Shown here piece by piece: positions 44,307 through 50,759 of a stretch of DNA of 64,000 bases. Position numbers and translations under genes: made by a program. The stretch is taken from contig NZ_JBHTJT010000006.1 in assembly GCF_042676185.1 (NCBI RefSeq), positions 310,001 to 374,000 on the forward strand, written 5' to 3'. Below the pieces are notes generated by a model that did not search any database, was not told the origin of the DNA, and saw only the letters and a list, made by a program, of their open reading frames with translations. Every line of letters begins with the position of its first letter. The stretch's first letter is position 1. The stretch is from Tropicimonas aquimaris. GTDB taxonomy: Bacteria; Pseudomonadota; Alphaproteobacteria; Rhodobacterales; Rhodobacteraceae.

Positions 44307-45560
44307 ATGTCCCCCCGCGTGCTTGCCGTCGATTTCGGCACGTCCAATTCCGCCGCCGCCGTGCTCGATGGCGGCGCTGTGCGCCGGATCCCTGTCGAGG
44401 GAACGGCCGACACCCTCCCCACCGCCGTGTTCTTTCCCGCCGACGGCGGCGCGATGCGGATCGGCGCGGCCGCCGGCGCGGCGCTGGTCTCCGGCGAGGA
44501 GGGCCGCTATATGCGCGCCCTCAAGTCCATCCTGGGCACCTCCCTCTTTCACGAACAGCGGCTGATCGAAGGCCGCCGGCGCCGCCTCTCGGAGGTCGTC
44601 ACGGCCTTTCTCGTTGCCCTGCGCGAACGGGCGGAGACCGAGACGGGCGCGCCGCTGCGGCAGGTGCTGTCCGGCCGCCCGGTGCGGTTTCACTCCACCG
44701 ACGACGCCCGCGACACCCAGGCCGAGGCCGACCTGCGGGCCTGCTACGAGGCCGCCGGCTTCGAACAGGTCGATTTCCTGTTCGAGCCGGAGGCGGCGGC
44801 ACGGGCGAGCCACGGCCTTGGCGCGGCGGGCGAGACCGGCCTGATCGTCGACATCGGCGGCGGCACCTCGGACTTCTCGGTCTTCCGGCAGGGCACCGGG
44901 GGGATCGAGATCCTCGCCAGCCACGGCATCCGCCTCGGCGGCACGGATTTCGACACCGAGGTCTCGATGGCCCATGCCATGCCGCTCCTCGGCCACGGCG
45001 GCCAGCTCCGGCGCAGCTTCGGCGACGGACTCCTGCCGGTCCCCAATGCGATCTACCGCGACCTGGCGACCTGGGCGCGCATCCCGTTCCTCTATGCCCG
45101 GGACACCGAACGCCACGTCGAGGACCTGCTGGCCCATGCGGTGGAGCCCGAGAAGCTGCGGCGCCTTCAAGCGGTGGTCGGCGAACGGCTGGGCCACGAC
45201 CTCGCCTTCGCGGTCGAGGATGGAAAGATCGCCGCCAATGCCGGTGGCGCGCGCGCCGAGATCGCCATGGGCTTCGTGGAGCCCGGACTTGCGGCCCCGG
45301 TCACGCCCGGCTCGCTCCATGCCGCGCTTTCGGGCTTCGGCGACGCCCTGCGCGCGGCGATCTGGGAGGTGCTGGTCCGCGCCGGCACCCCGCCCCACGC
45401 CATCGGTTCGGTGATCCTCGTCGGCGGCTCCAGCCTGATGCGGCTGGTCACCGACGCCGCGACCGAGGTCTGCCCCGCCGCCGCCCAACGGCGCGCGCAG
45501 GCCTTCACCGCCGTGGTCGACGGCCTCGCGCTGGCCACCGGAGAGCACGCGCCGGCCTGA
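44307..45560 (+). CDS. Hsp70-family protein (YegD-like)
   Basis: This 417-residue actin/Hsp70-fold ATPase resembles YegD, a short Hsp70 relative without a full substrate-binding domain. Phosphate 1 is LAVDFGTSNSAAAVLDG. Phosphate 2 is GLIVDIGGGTSDFSVF, and the adenosine motif is GSVILVGGSSLMRLVT near the C terminus. The start at 44307 (MSPRVLAVDFGTS) is typical; the frame continues upstream to 44244. Its role is unknown. It is monocistronic between the L,D-transpeptidase and the valine operon. Confidence 0.92.
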   Translation: MSPRVLAVDFGTSNSAAAVLDGGAVRRIPVEGTADTLPTAVFFPADGGAMRIGAAAGAALVSGEEGRYMRALKSILGTSLFHEQRLIEGRRRRLSEVVTAFLVALRERAETETGAPLRQVLSGRPVRFHSTDDARDTQAEADLRACYEAAGFEQVDFLFEPEAAARASHGLGAAGETGLIVDIGGGTSDFSVFRQGTGGIEILASHGIRLGGTDFDTEVSMAHAMPLLGHGGQLRRSFGDGLLPVPNAIYRDLATWARIPFLYARDTERHVEDLLAHAVEPEKLRRLQAVVGERLGHDLAFAVEDGKIAANAGGARAEIAMGFVEPGLAAPVTPGSLHAALSGFGDALRAAIWEVLVRAGTPPHAIGSVILVGGSSLMRLVTDAATEVCPAAAQRRAQAFTAVVDGLALATGEHAPA

Positions 45561-45604
45561 CATCGACACGGCCCGACCAGCCCTCGTGCGCCTGGACAGC
45601 GGGG

Positions 45605-45722
45605 GACGATCCTGCGGATCGTGCCTCCGGCGGGGGTATTGGGTCCAAGAAGAATGGAGAGGCCGCACCCTGCCCGTCTTCCTGGTACAAGTACCCCGGG
45701 GGTTTGGGGGCAGCGCCCCCAA
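45605..45722 (+). repeat. Family 2 element plus GC hairpin
   Basis: CGATCC-TGC-GGATCG is followed by TGCCTCCGGCGGGGGTATT and GGGTCCAAGAAGAATGG (45605-45657). Farther on are GGTAC-AA-GTACC and TTGGGGGC-AGC-GCCCCCAA (45704-45722), whose inner part is identical to 20025-20039. The repeat lies after the Hsp70 gene and ends 80 bases before the valine operator. Confidence 0.65.
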
Positions 45723-45801
45723 CCTGCCGCCGGCCACCGCCCGACCGCCAACCGATCACGACGCCCGCTCCGATTAGCGCTTGCCAGCGCCCCCTCTCCC
45801 G

Positions 45802-45829
45802 TGGAAATTGAACGTGCATTCAATTTCCA
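45802..45829 (+). promoter_or_regulatory. Perfect 11-bp palindromic operator of the valine operon
   Basis: TGGAAATTGAA (45802-45812) and TTCAATTTCCA (45819-45829) are perfect inverted repeats around CGTGCA. The site ends 20 bases before the isobutyryl-CoA dehydrogenase start. The inner TTGAACG-like core is reminiscent of operators bound by TetR-family acyl-CoA-responsive repressors; the actual regulator is not in the window and the assignment is inference. Confidence 0.7.
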
Positions 45830-45849
45830 ACGGCTCTGGGAGGAAGCCC

Positions 45850-46992
45850 ATGGATTTCGCACTGAGCGAAGAGCAATCGGCGATCTTCGACATGGCCCGC
45901 GCCTTCGGCGCGGAGCACATCGCCCCCCACGCCCGCGCATGGGAAACCGAGGGCACGATCCCGAAGGATCTCTGGCCCCGGCTGGCCGAGCTCGGCTTCG
46001 GCGGTCTCTATGTCTCCGAGGAGAGCGGCGGCTCCGGCCTCACCCGGCTCGACGCCACGCTGGTGTTCGAGGCGCTGTCGATGGCCTGCCCCTCGGTCGC
46101 GGCGTTTCTCTCGATCCACAACATGTGCGCCCGGATGCTCGACAGCTTCGGCTCCGAGGATCTCAAGGCCCGCTACCTCGCCCCCGCCCTCACCATGGAG
46201 ACCGTGTTCTCCTATTGCCTGACCGAGCCCGGCTCCGGCTCCGACGCGGCAGCGCTGAAGACCCGGGCCGAGCCCGCCGGCAACGGTTATGCCCTCACCG
46301 GCACCAAGGCCTTCATCTCCGGCGGCGGCTATTCCCATGCCTATATCGTCATGGCCCGCACCGGCGCGGACGGCCCCCGCGGCATCTCCGCCTTCGTGCT
46401 CGAGGACAGCACCGAGGGCCTGTCCTTCGGCGGGCTGGAGCAAAAAATGGGCTGGAAGAGCCAGCCCACACGGGCTGTCCAGATGGACGCCTGCCCCGTC
46501 CCCGCCGCCAACCTGCTGGGCGAGGAAGGCCGCGGCTTTGCCTATGCCATGGCCGGGCTCGACGGCGGGCGGCTCAACATCTCCGCCTGCTCCCTCGGTG
46601 CCGCGCAGGCCGCGCTCGATGCCACGCTCGCCTACATGGCCGAGCGCCGCGCCTTCGGCCAGACCATCGACCAGTTCCAGGCCCTCCAGTTCCGCCTCGC
46701 CGACATGGAGATCGAGTTGCAGGCCGCCCGCACCTTCCTCCGCCAGGCCGCCTGGAAGCTCGACACCGGCGCGCCGGACGCCACCAAGTTCTGCGCCATG
46801 GCCAAGAAGTTCGTGACCGAGGCCGGCAGCCGCGTCGCCGACCAGTGTTTGCAGCTGCACGGCGGCTACGGCTACCTTGCCGATTATGGAATCGAGAAGA
46901 TCGTGCGCGACCTGCGCGTGCACCAGATCCTCGAGGGCACGAACGAGATCATGCGCCTGATCGTGGCGCGCCACCTTCTGAGCGAACGATGA
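45850..46992 (+). CDS. Isobutyryl-CoA dehydrogenase
   Basis: This FAD-dependent acyl-CoA dehydrogenase (380 residues) oxidises isobutyryl-CoA to methacrylyl-CoA in valine degradation. The start at 45850 (MDFALSEEQSAIFDMA) has GGGAGGAAG upstream. The family motifs are SYCLTEPGSGSDAAALKTRA (flavin/substrate region) and GGYGYLADYGIEKIVRDLRV, with the catalytic-type glutamate in ILEGTNEIMRLI. The next two genes encode the following steps and are joined by ATGA overlaps, which supports this substrate over other acyl-CoAs. A perfect palindrome lies just upstream. Confidence 0.9.
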   Translation: MDFALSEEQSAIFDMARAFGAEHIAPHARAWETEGTIPKDLWPRLAELGFGGLYVSEESGGSGLTRLDATLVFEALSMACPSVAAFLSIHNMCARMLDSFGSEDLKARYLAPALTMETVFSYCLTEPGSGSDAAALKTRAEPAGNGYALTGTKAFISGGGYSHAYIVMARTGADGPRGISAFVLEDSTEGLSFGGLEQKMGWKSQPTRAVQMDACPVPAANLLGEEGRGFAYAMAGLDGGRLNISACSLGAAQAALDATLAYMAERRAFGQTIDQFQALQFRLADMEIELQAARTFLRQAAWKLDTGAPDATKFCAMAKKFVTEAGSRVADQCLQLHGGYGYLADYGIEKIVRDLRVHQILEGTNEIMRLIVARHLLSER

Positions 46993-48050
46993 GCGACATC
47001 CACATCCGCAAGGCCGGCCGCACCGGCCGCATCACCCTCACCCGCCCGCAGGCGCTCAACGCCATGTCCTACGAGATGTGCCTGGCGATCGACGCCGCGC
47101 TCAAGGACTGGGCGGATGACCCCGGCGTCGCCATGATCGTCTTCGACGCCGAGGGCGAGAAGGCCTTCTGCGCCGGCGGAGACATCGCCGAGATCTACGC
47201 CACCGGCACCGCCGGCGACTATGCCTACGGCCGGAAGTTCTGGCACGACGAATACAACATGAACGCCCGGCTGTTCGAATTCCCCAAGCCGGTCGCGAGC
47301 TTCCTGCAAGGCTTCACCATGGGTGGCGGCGTCGGCATCGGCTGCCACGGCTCGCACCGGGTGGTGGGCGAAAGCAGCCAGATCGCCATGCCCGAATGCG
47401 GCATCGGCCTGCTGCCCGACGTCGGCGGCACCCTGCTGCTCGCCCGCGCGCCCGGGCGGCTGGGCGAATACCTCGGCACCACCGGCACCCGCATGGGCCC
47501 GGCCGACGCGCTGTTGGCGGGCTTTGCCGATTACTTCGTGCCGCAGGCCCAATGGCCCGACCTCATCGCCCGGCTGGAAGACACCGGCGACTGGACCCTG
47601 ATCGACGCCGCCGCCGCGCCCGCCCCCGAGGGCCGTCTCGCCACCCTGCAACCGCAGATCGACCGCCACTTCGGCGGCGAGCGGCTGGGCGACGTCCTGC
47701 GCAGCCTGAACGCGGAGCCCTCCGACTTCACCGCCAGCACGCTCAAGGCGATGACCCGCAACGCGCCGCTCGCCATGGCCTGCGCCATCGAGGCCGTCCA
47801 CCGCCTGCGCGGCCCCACCGCCGACATCCGCCGCGCGCTCGACCTCGAGTACCGCTTCACGTTCCGCGCCATGGAACAGGGCGACTTCCTCGAAGGCATC
47901 TGCGCCGCGATCATCGACAAGGACCGCAGCCCCAAATGGCGGCACGGGCTGGAAGAGGTCACGCCCGCCATGGTCAGCGCCATGCTCCGCCCCCTTGGGG
48001 CCGACGCGCTCACATTCGACACGCCACAGCCCCGGGAGGACATCGCATGA
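46989..48050 (+). CDS. 3-Hydroxyisobutyryl-CoA hydrolase
   Basis: This 353-residue crotonase-fold hydrolase of the HIBYL-CoA type releases 3-hydroxyisobutyrate and CoA in valine degradation. The N-terminal TLTRPQALNAMSYEMC and the oxyanion-hole motif EKAFCAGGDIAEIY are followed by FLQGFTMGGGVGIGCHGSHR. The catalytic glutamate lies in MPECGIGLLPDVGGT. The ATG is four bases inside the dehydrogenase stop, and its own stop overlaps mmsB by four bases, so the three genes are translationally coupled. The length and C-terminal extension exclude a simple enoyl-CoA hydratase. Confidence 0.93.
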   Translation: MSDIHIRKAGRTGRITLTRPQALNAMSYEMCLAIDAALKDWADDPGVAMIVFDAEGEKAFCAGGDIAEIYATGTAGDYAYGRKFWHDEYNMNARLFEFPKPVASFLQGFTMGGGVGIGCHGSHRVVGESSQIAMPECGIGLLPDVGGTLLLARAPGRLGEYLGTTGTRMGPADALLAGFADYFVPQAQWPDLIARLEDTGDWTLIDAAAAPAPEGRLATLQPQIDRHFGGERLGDVLRSLNAEPSDFTASTLKAMTRNAPLAMACAIEAVHRLRGPTADIRRALDLEYRFTFRAMEQGDFLEGICAAIIDKDRSPKWRHGLEEVTPAMVSAMLRPLGADALTFDTPQPREDIA

Positions 48051-48919
48051 AAGTCGGTTTCATAGGACTTGGAAACATGGGCGCGCCGATGGCCGCCAAC
48101 CTGGCCGCCGCGGGCCATGCAGTGACCGGCTTCGACCTCGCCGCGCCCTGCCCTGAGGGCGTCACCGCCGCCGCCACCGCCGCCGAGGCCGCCAGCGGCG
48201 CCGAGGTGGTCATCACCATGCTCCCCAACGGCGAGATCCTGCGCCGCGTCGCGGCCGAGATCCACCCGGCCATGCAGCCCGGCGCGGTCCATCTCGACTG
48301 CTCCACCGTCGATGTCGACAGCGCCCGCGCCGTGGCCGAGGCCGCCGCCTCCGCTGGCCTGCGTGCGGTCGATGCCCCGGTCTCCGGCGGTGTCGGCGGC
48401 GCGGCGGCCGGCACGCTCACCTTCATGGCCGGCGGCGCCGAGGACGCCTTCGCCACAGTCGCGCCGCTCTTCGAGGTCATGGGCCAGAAAGCCGTCCACT
48501 GCGGCGGCCCCGGCGCCGGGCAGGCGGCCAAGATCTGCAACAACATGATCCTGGGCATCACCATGATCGGCACCTGCGAGGCCTTCGCGCTGGCCGACAA
48601 GCTGGGCCTCGACCGGCAAAAGATGTTCGACGTGGTGTCCACCTCCTCCGGCTACAGCTGGTCGATGAACGCCTATTGCCCCGCCCCCGGCGTCGGCCCG
48701 ACAAGCCCCGCCGACAACGGCTACAAGCCCGGATTCGCCGCCGAGCTGATGCTCAAGGACCTGCGCCTCGCCCAGCAGGCCGCCGAGGCCGCCGACGCCG
48801 ACACGCCGCTGGGCCTCGCCGCCGCCCGGCTCTACGAGACCTTCGTGGAGCAGGAGGACGGCAAGGGCATGGACTTCTCCGCCATGCTGCCCCGCTTCGA
48901 GAAACGCGGGCGCGGCTGA
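48047..48919 (+). CDS. mmsB: 3-Hydroxyisobutyrate dehydrogenase
   Basis: This NAD-dependent enzyme oxidises 3-hydroxyisobutyrate to methylmalonate semialdehyde, the substrate of MmsA. It has 290 residues. The Rossmann motif is MKVGFIGLGNMGAPMAANLA. The substrate motif is DAPVSGGVGGAAAGTLTFM, and the catalytic lysine is in GAGQAAKICNNMILGI. It is the last gene of the valine operon; a GC-rich hairpin (48941-48964) follows. mmsA, for the next step, lies 16 kb upstream. Confidence 0.96.
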   Translation: MKVGFIGLGNMGAPMAANLAAAGHAVTGFDLAAPCPEGVTAAATAAEAASGAEVVITMLPNGEILRRVAAEIHPAMQPGAVHLDCSTVDVDSARAVAEAAASAGLRAVDAPVSGGVGGAAAGTLTFMAGGAEDAFATVAPLFEVMGQKAVHCGGPGAGQAAKICNNMILGITMIGTCEAFALADKLGLDRQKMFDVVSTSSGYSWSMNAYCPAPGVGPTSPADNGYKPGFAAELMLKDLRLAQQAAEAADADTPLGLAAARLYETFVEQEDGKGMDFSAMLPRFEKRGRG

Positions 48920-48940
48920 GCCTGACACCGGCATCTGCGC

Positions 48941-48964
48941 CGCGCCCGGTCGGATCCGGGCGCG
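48941..48964. terminator. GC hairpin between convergent mmsB and DsrE gene
   Basis: CGCGCCCGG and CCGGGCGCG enclose TCGGAT, 21 bases after mmsB. There is no T run, so termination efficiency is doubtful. Confidence 0.4.
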
Positions 48965-48983
48965 CGCGCCAGGCATCGCGCTG

Positions 48984-49430
48984 CTACCAGGACAGCGTCT
49001 TCACATCCGGGTCGAACAGAAGGCTCTCGACCACCGGCCAGGTGCCCATCTCGACACCATCGATGTAATCCGCCTGAGTCAGGCCCGCCGCCTGCGAACA
49101 GGCACTGCACATGATCACCTTGCCACCATCGGCCATGAAGGCCGTCAGCATGTCCTGAATCGAGGTGCCGTCGTCGGCCATCAATCCAGGCACGTTGCTG
49201 GGGCGTTTCTTGTCGGCCAGGTAGACCGCCCGCACGTTCAGCCAGATCGCCACCGGCTCATGCCCGTTCTTCAGGGCCTTCTCATGGGCAAACATGATCG
49301 CCTTCGCCGCCGCCCATGTATCATCGGTGGTGAGGTTCACTAACAGCCCGGGCTTTCCGTCTTCGGCCAGGGCCGCGGCACCGAACAGCGCCAGGGCAAG
49401 GCCCGCTAAGAGATTCCGCAAAAGACTCAT
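48984..49430 (-). CDS. Exported DsrE/DsrF-like protein
   Basis: This 148-residue protein with a DsrE-type fold has a signal peptide (MSLLRNLLAGLALALFGAAALA). The core GLLVNLTTDDTWAAAKAIMF and a conserved cysteine-containing segment VIMCSACSQAAGLTQADYID suggest sulfur or persulfide chemistry in the periplasm. The start at 49430 has GGAGGGAAAG immediately upstream. Members near sulfur-oxidation genes are common, but here no sox or dsr gene is adjacent. An FNR-like sequence (ATGAG-ACAG-ATCAA, 49485-49498) lies about 55 bases upstream of the start; its significance is weak. Confidence 0.82.
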   Translation of the reverse strand: MSLLRNLLAGLALALFGAAALAEDGKPGLLVNLTTDDTWAAAKAIMFAHEKALKNGHEPVAIWLNVRAVYLADKKRPSNVPGLMADDGTSIQDMLTAFMADGGKVIMCSACSQAAGLTQADYIDGVEMGTWPVVESLLFDPDVKTLSW

Positions 49431-49609
49431 CTTTCCCTCCCTTGTCTCGCAGACAGAGAGTTGCGCCTCCATGAAAGTTGGCAAATGAGACAGATCAAAT
49501 ATTGCGCATCTTATAAATATCTTTTTTGAAGGAGTCCGTCACGAAGCCGCCCCCGTCTGCAACAGAGTCCCCCCCCCCCTCTGCAGATCGAGCGCGATCC
49601 GCCGGCGCG

Positions 49610-49978
49610 CTACGGCTTCAACGCGAGGCGGTCCGCCAGCTTGAAGCAATAGGTCCACCAGTCCACCAGCTCGTCCCGGTTCGCCGGATCATGCCAGTCG
49701 CCGGCATCCCACCGCGCGTGCCAGGCCTCCCGCTTGGCCAGCGCCGTCTCCGCCACGTAGCCCTCCGACGTCCGGCGCAGCGCCTCCTCCCGCATCGAAC
49801 GGGAAGCCGCGACGTAGAGGTCGATCATCGCGTTCTCGCCGGGCTGGAAGCTCTGCTCCCCCAGCAGCAGGTCGACCAGCACCGAGCATTCGACCAGGCT
49901 CTCGTGCAGCGGCTGCCCCGCCTGCCCCGGCGCGGCCAGTCCGGCCGCCAACGCCCCTGCAATCCCGATCCCGCGCAT
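49610..49978 (-). CDS. Small exported protein of unknown function
   Basis: This 122-residue protein starts at the ATG at 49978 (MRGIGIAGALAAGLAAPG, with GGGAG upstream). A signal peptide is followed by HESLVECSVLVDLLLGEQSF and a helical, charged remainder ending WTYCFKLADRLALKP. Two cysteines (ECS and TYC) could form a disulfide. I know no family. It is co-directional with the DsrE gene but separated by 179 bases that include a run of C residues (around 49569-49578). The frame extends upstream to 50296 without a supported start. Confidence 0.65.
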   Translation of the reverse strand: MRGIGIAGALAAGLAAPGQAGQPLHESLVECSVLVDLLLGEQSFQPGENAMIDLYVAASRSMREEALRRTSEGYVAETALAKREAWHARWDAGDWHDPANRDELVDWWTYCFKLADRLALKP

Positions 49979-50147
49979 CCCGCACTCCCGCTTCTCCGGG
50001 CGCAGCCTGCCAGCGGAACCCGGCCGAAGTTTGGCAACCTCCCGCCGATCACGCCAAATCGACTGGAACCCCCCGCGCCTTCCGGTGTTCTGTCCCGGCG
50101 CGCCCGCCACACAGGCGGGCCGCAAAGACAAGATTGAAGGACCAGGT

Positions 50148-50519
50148 ATGAAGACCCTCGCCACCGTGCTGCTGACAGCCGCCTTCGCCGCCGGGATCGG
50201 AGCCGGCGTCGCCTCCGCCGGCAACGGTAACGCCGGCTGCCCGCCCGGACTCGCCAAGAAGAACCCGCCCTGCGTGCCACCGGGCCAGGTCGGCAAATCG
50301 GTGCGCTCGGACGCTCCCGACCGGGACGACAGATACGTCCGGCGCTACCAGCGCGGCGAGGTGCTCGACGGGGACTACCGGGTGATCCACGACCCCGCGC
50401 GCTACCGGCTCGACCGCAATGGCGACTACGCCGTGCTCGGCGACTACGTCTACCGCATCGACCCCGACACCCGGAAAGTGCTCAACCTGATCGGCGCCAT
50501 CGCCGACCTCGCGCAGTAA
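50148..50519 (+). CDS. RcnB-like small periplasmic protein
   Basis: This 123-residue secreted protein has a signal peptide (MKTLATVLLTAAFAAGIGAG). A CPPGLAKKNPPCVPPGQ segment with two cysteines follows, and the C-terminal NGDYAVLGDYVYRIDPDTRK block resembles the RcnB domain. Homologues in this family are often wrongly named excinuclease ABC subunit A because uvrA is the neighbour; there is no nuclease or ATPase motif. It is convergent with uvrA. Confidence 0.8.
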   Translation: MKTLATVLLTAAFAAGIGAGVASAGNGNAGCPPGLAKKNPPCVPPGQVGKSVRSDAPDRDDRYVRRYQRGEVLDGDYRVIHDPARYRLDRNGDYAVLGDYVYRIDPDTRKVLNLIGAIADLAQ

Positions 50520-50537
50520 CCTCCGGACACCCCGCCT

Positions 50538-50605
50538 GCGCGCGAAGCGCGCTCGGCCCAACGGGAGGAGCGGCATCTGCGATGCCGCGACGACGGGCGG
50601 GAGAC
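50538..50605 (-). repeat. Intergenic double-hairpin repeat, family 1, copy E
   Basis: On the minus strand: GTCTCCCGCCCGTCGTCG, stem CGGCATC-GCA-GATGCCG, CTCCTCCCGTTGGGCCGAG and a GCGCGC-TTC-GCGCGC hairpin. Compared with copy A the stem has changed from GGCGCATC/GATGCGCC to a CGGCATC/GATGCCG pairing while the GCA loop is identical. Confidence 0.8.
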
Positions 50606-50710
50606 CTGAGTGCCGGGATTTCCGGTCGTTTCCGGGCGCGAAATGACCGCAACGGCGCGACCCAGGGCGAAAGCCTGCCCCGAAGCCATGAAATGACCGG
50701 AACACACAGG

Positions 50711-50737
50711 AAAACGACCGCGATTGCGGTCGTTTTT
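50711..50737. terminator. Bidirectional Rho-independent terminator
   Basis: AAAACGACCGC and GCGGTCGTTTT enclose GATT, with T runs on both strands. It sits between the convergent RcnB-like gene (ends 50519) and uvrA (ends 50760). Confidence 0.85.
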
Positions 50738-50759
50738 GCCTTCGGATCGGTCGAAACGC

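Noticed and set aside
49485..49498. ATGAG-ACAG-ATCAA upstream of the DsrE gene as an FNR/FnrL site
   Set aside because: One half is perfect but the other matches poorly, and position relative to any promoter is unclear; mentioned only in the gene entry.
49568..49578. Homopolymeric C tract as a phase-variable switch
   Set aside because: It lies between genes, outside any coding frame or clear promoter spacer, so no switching effect can be argued.
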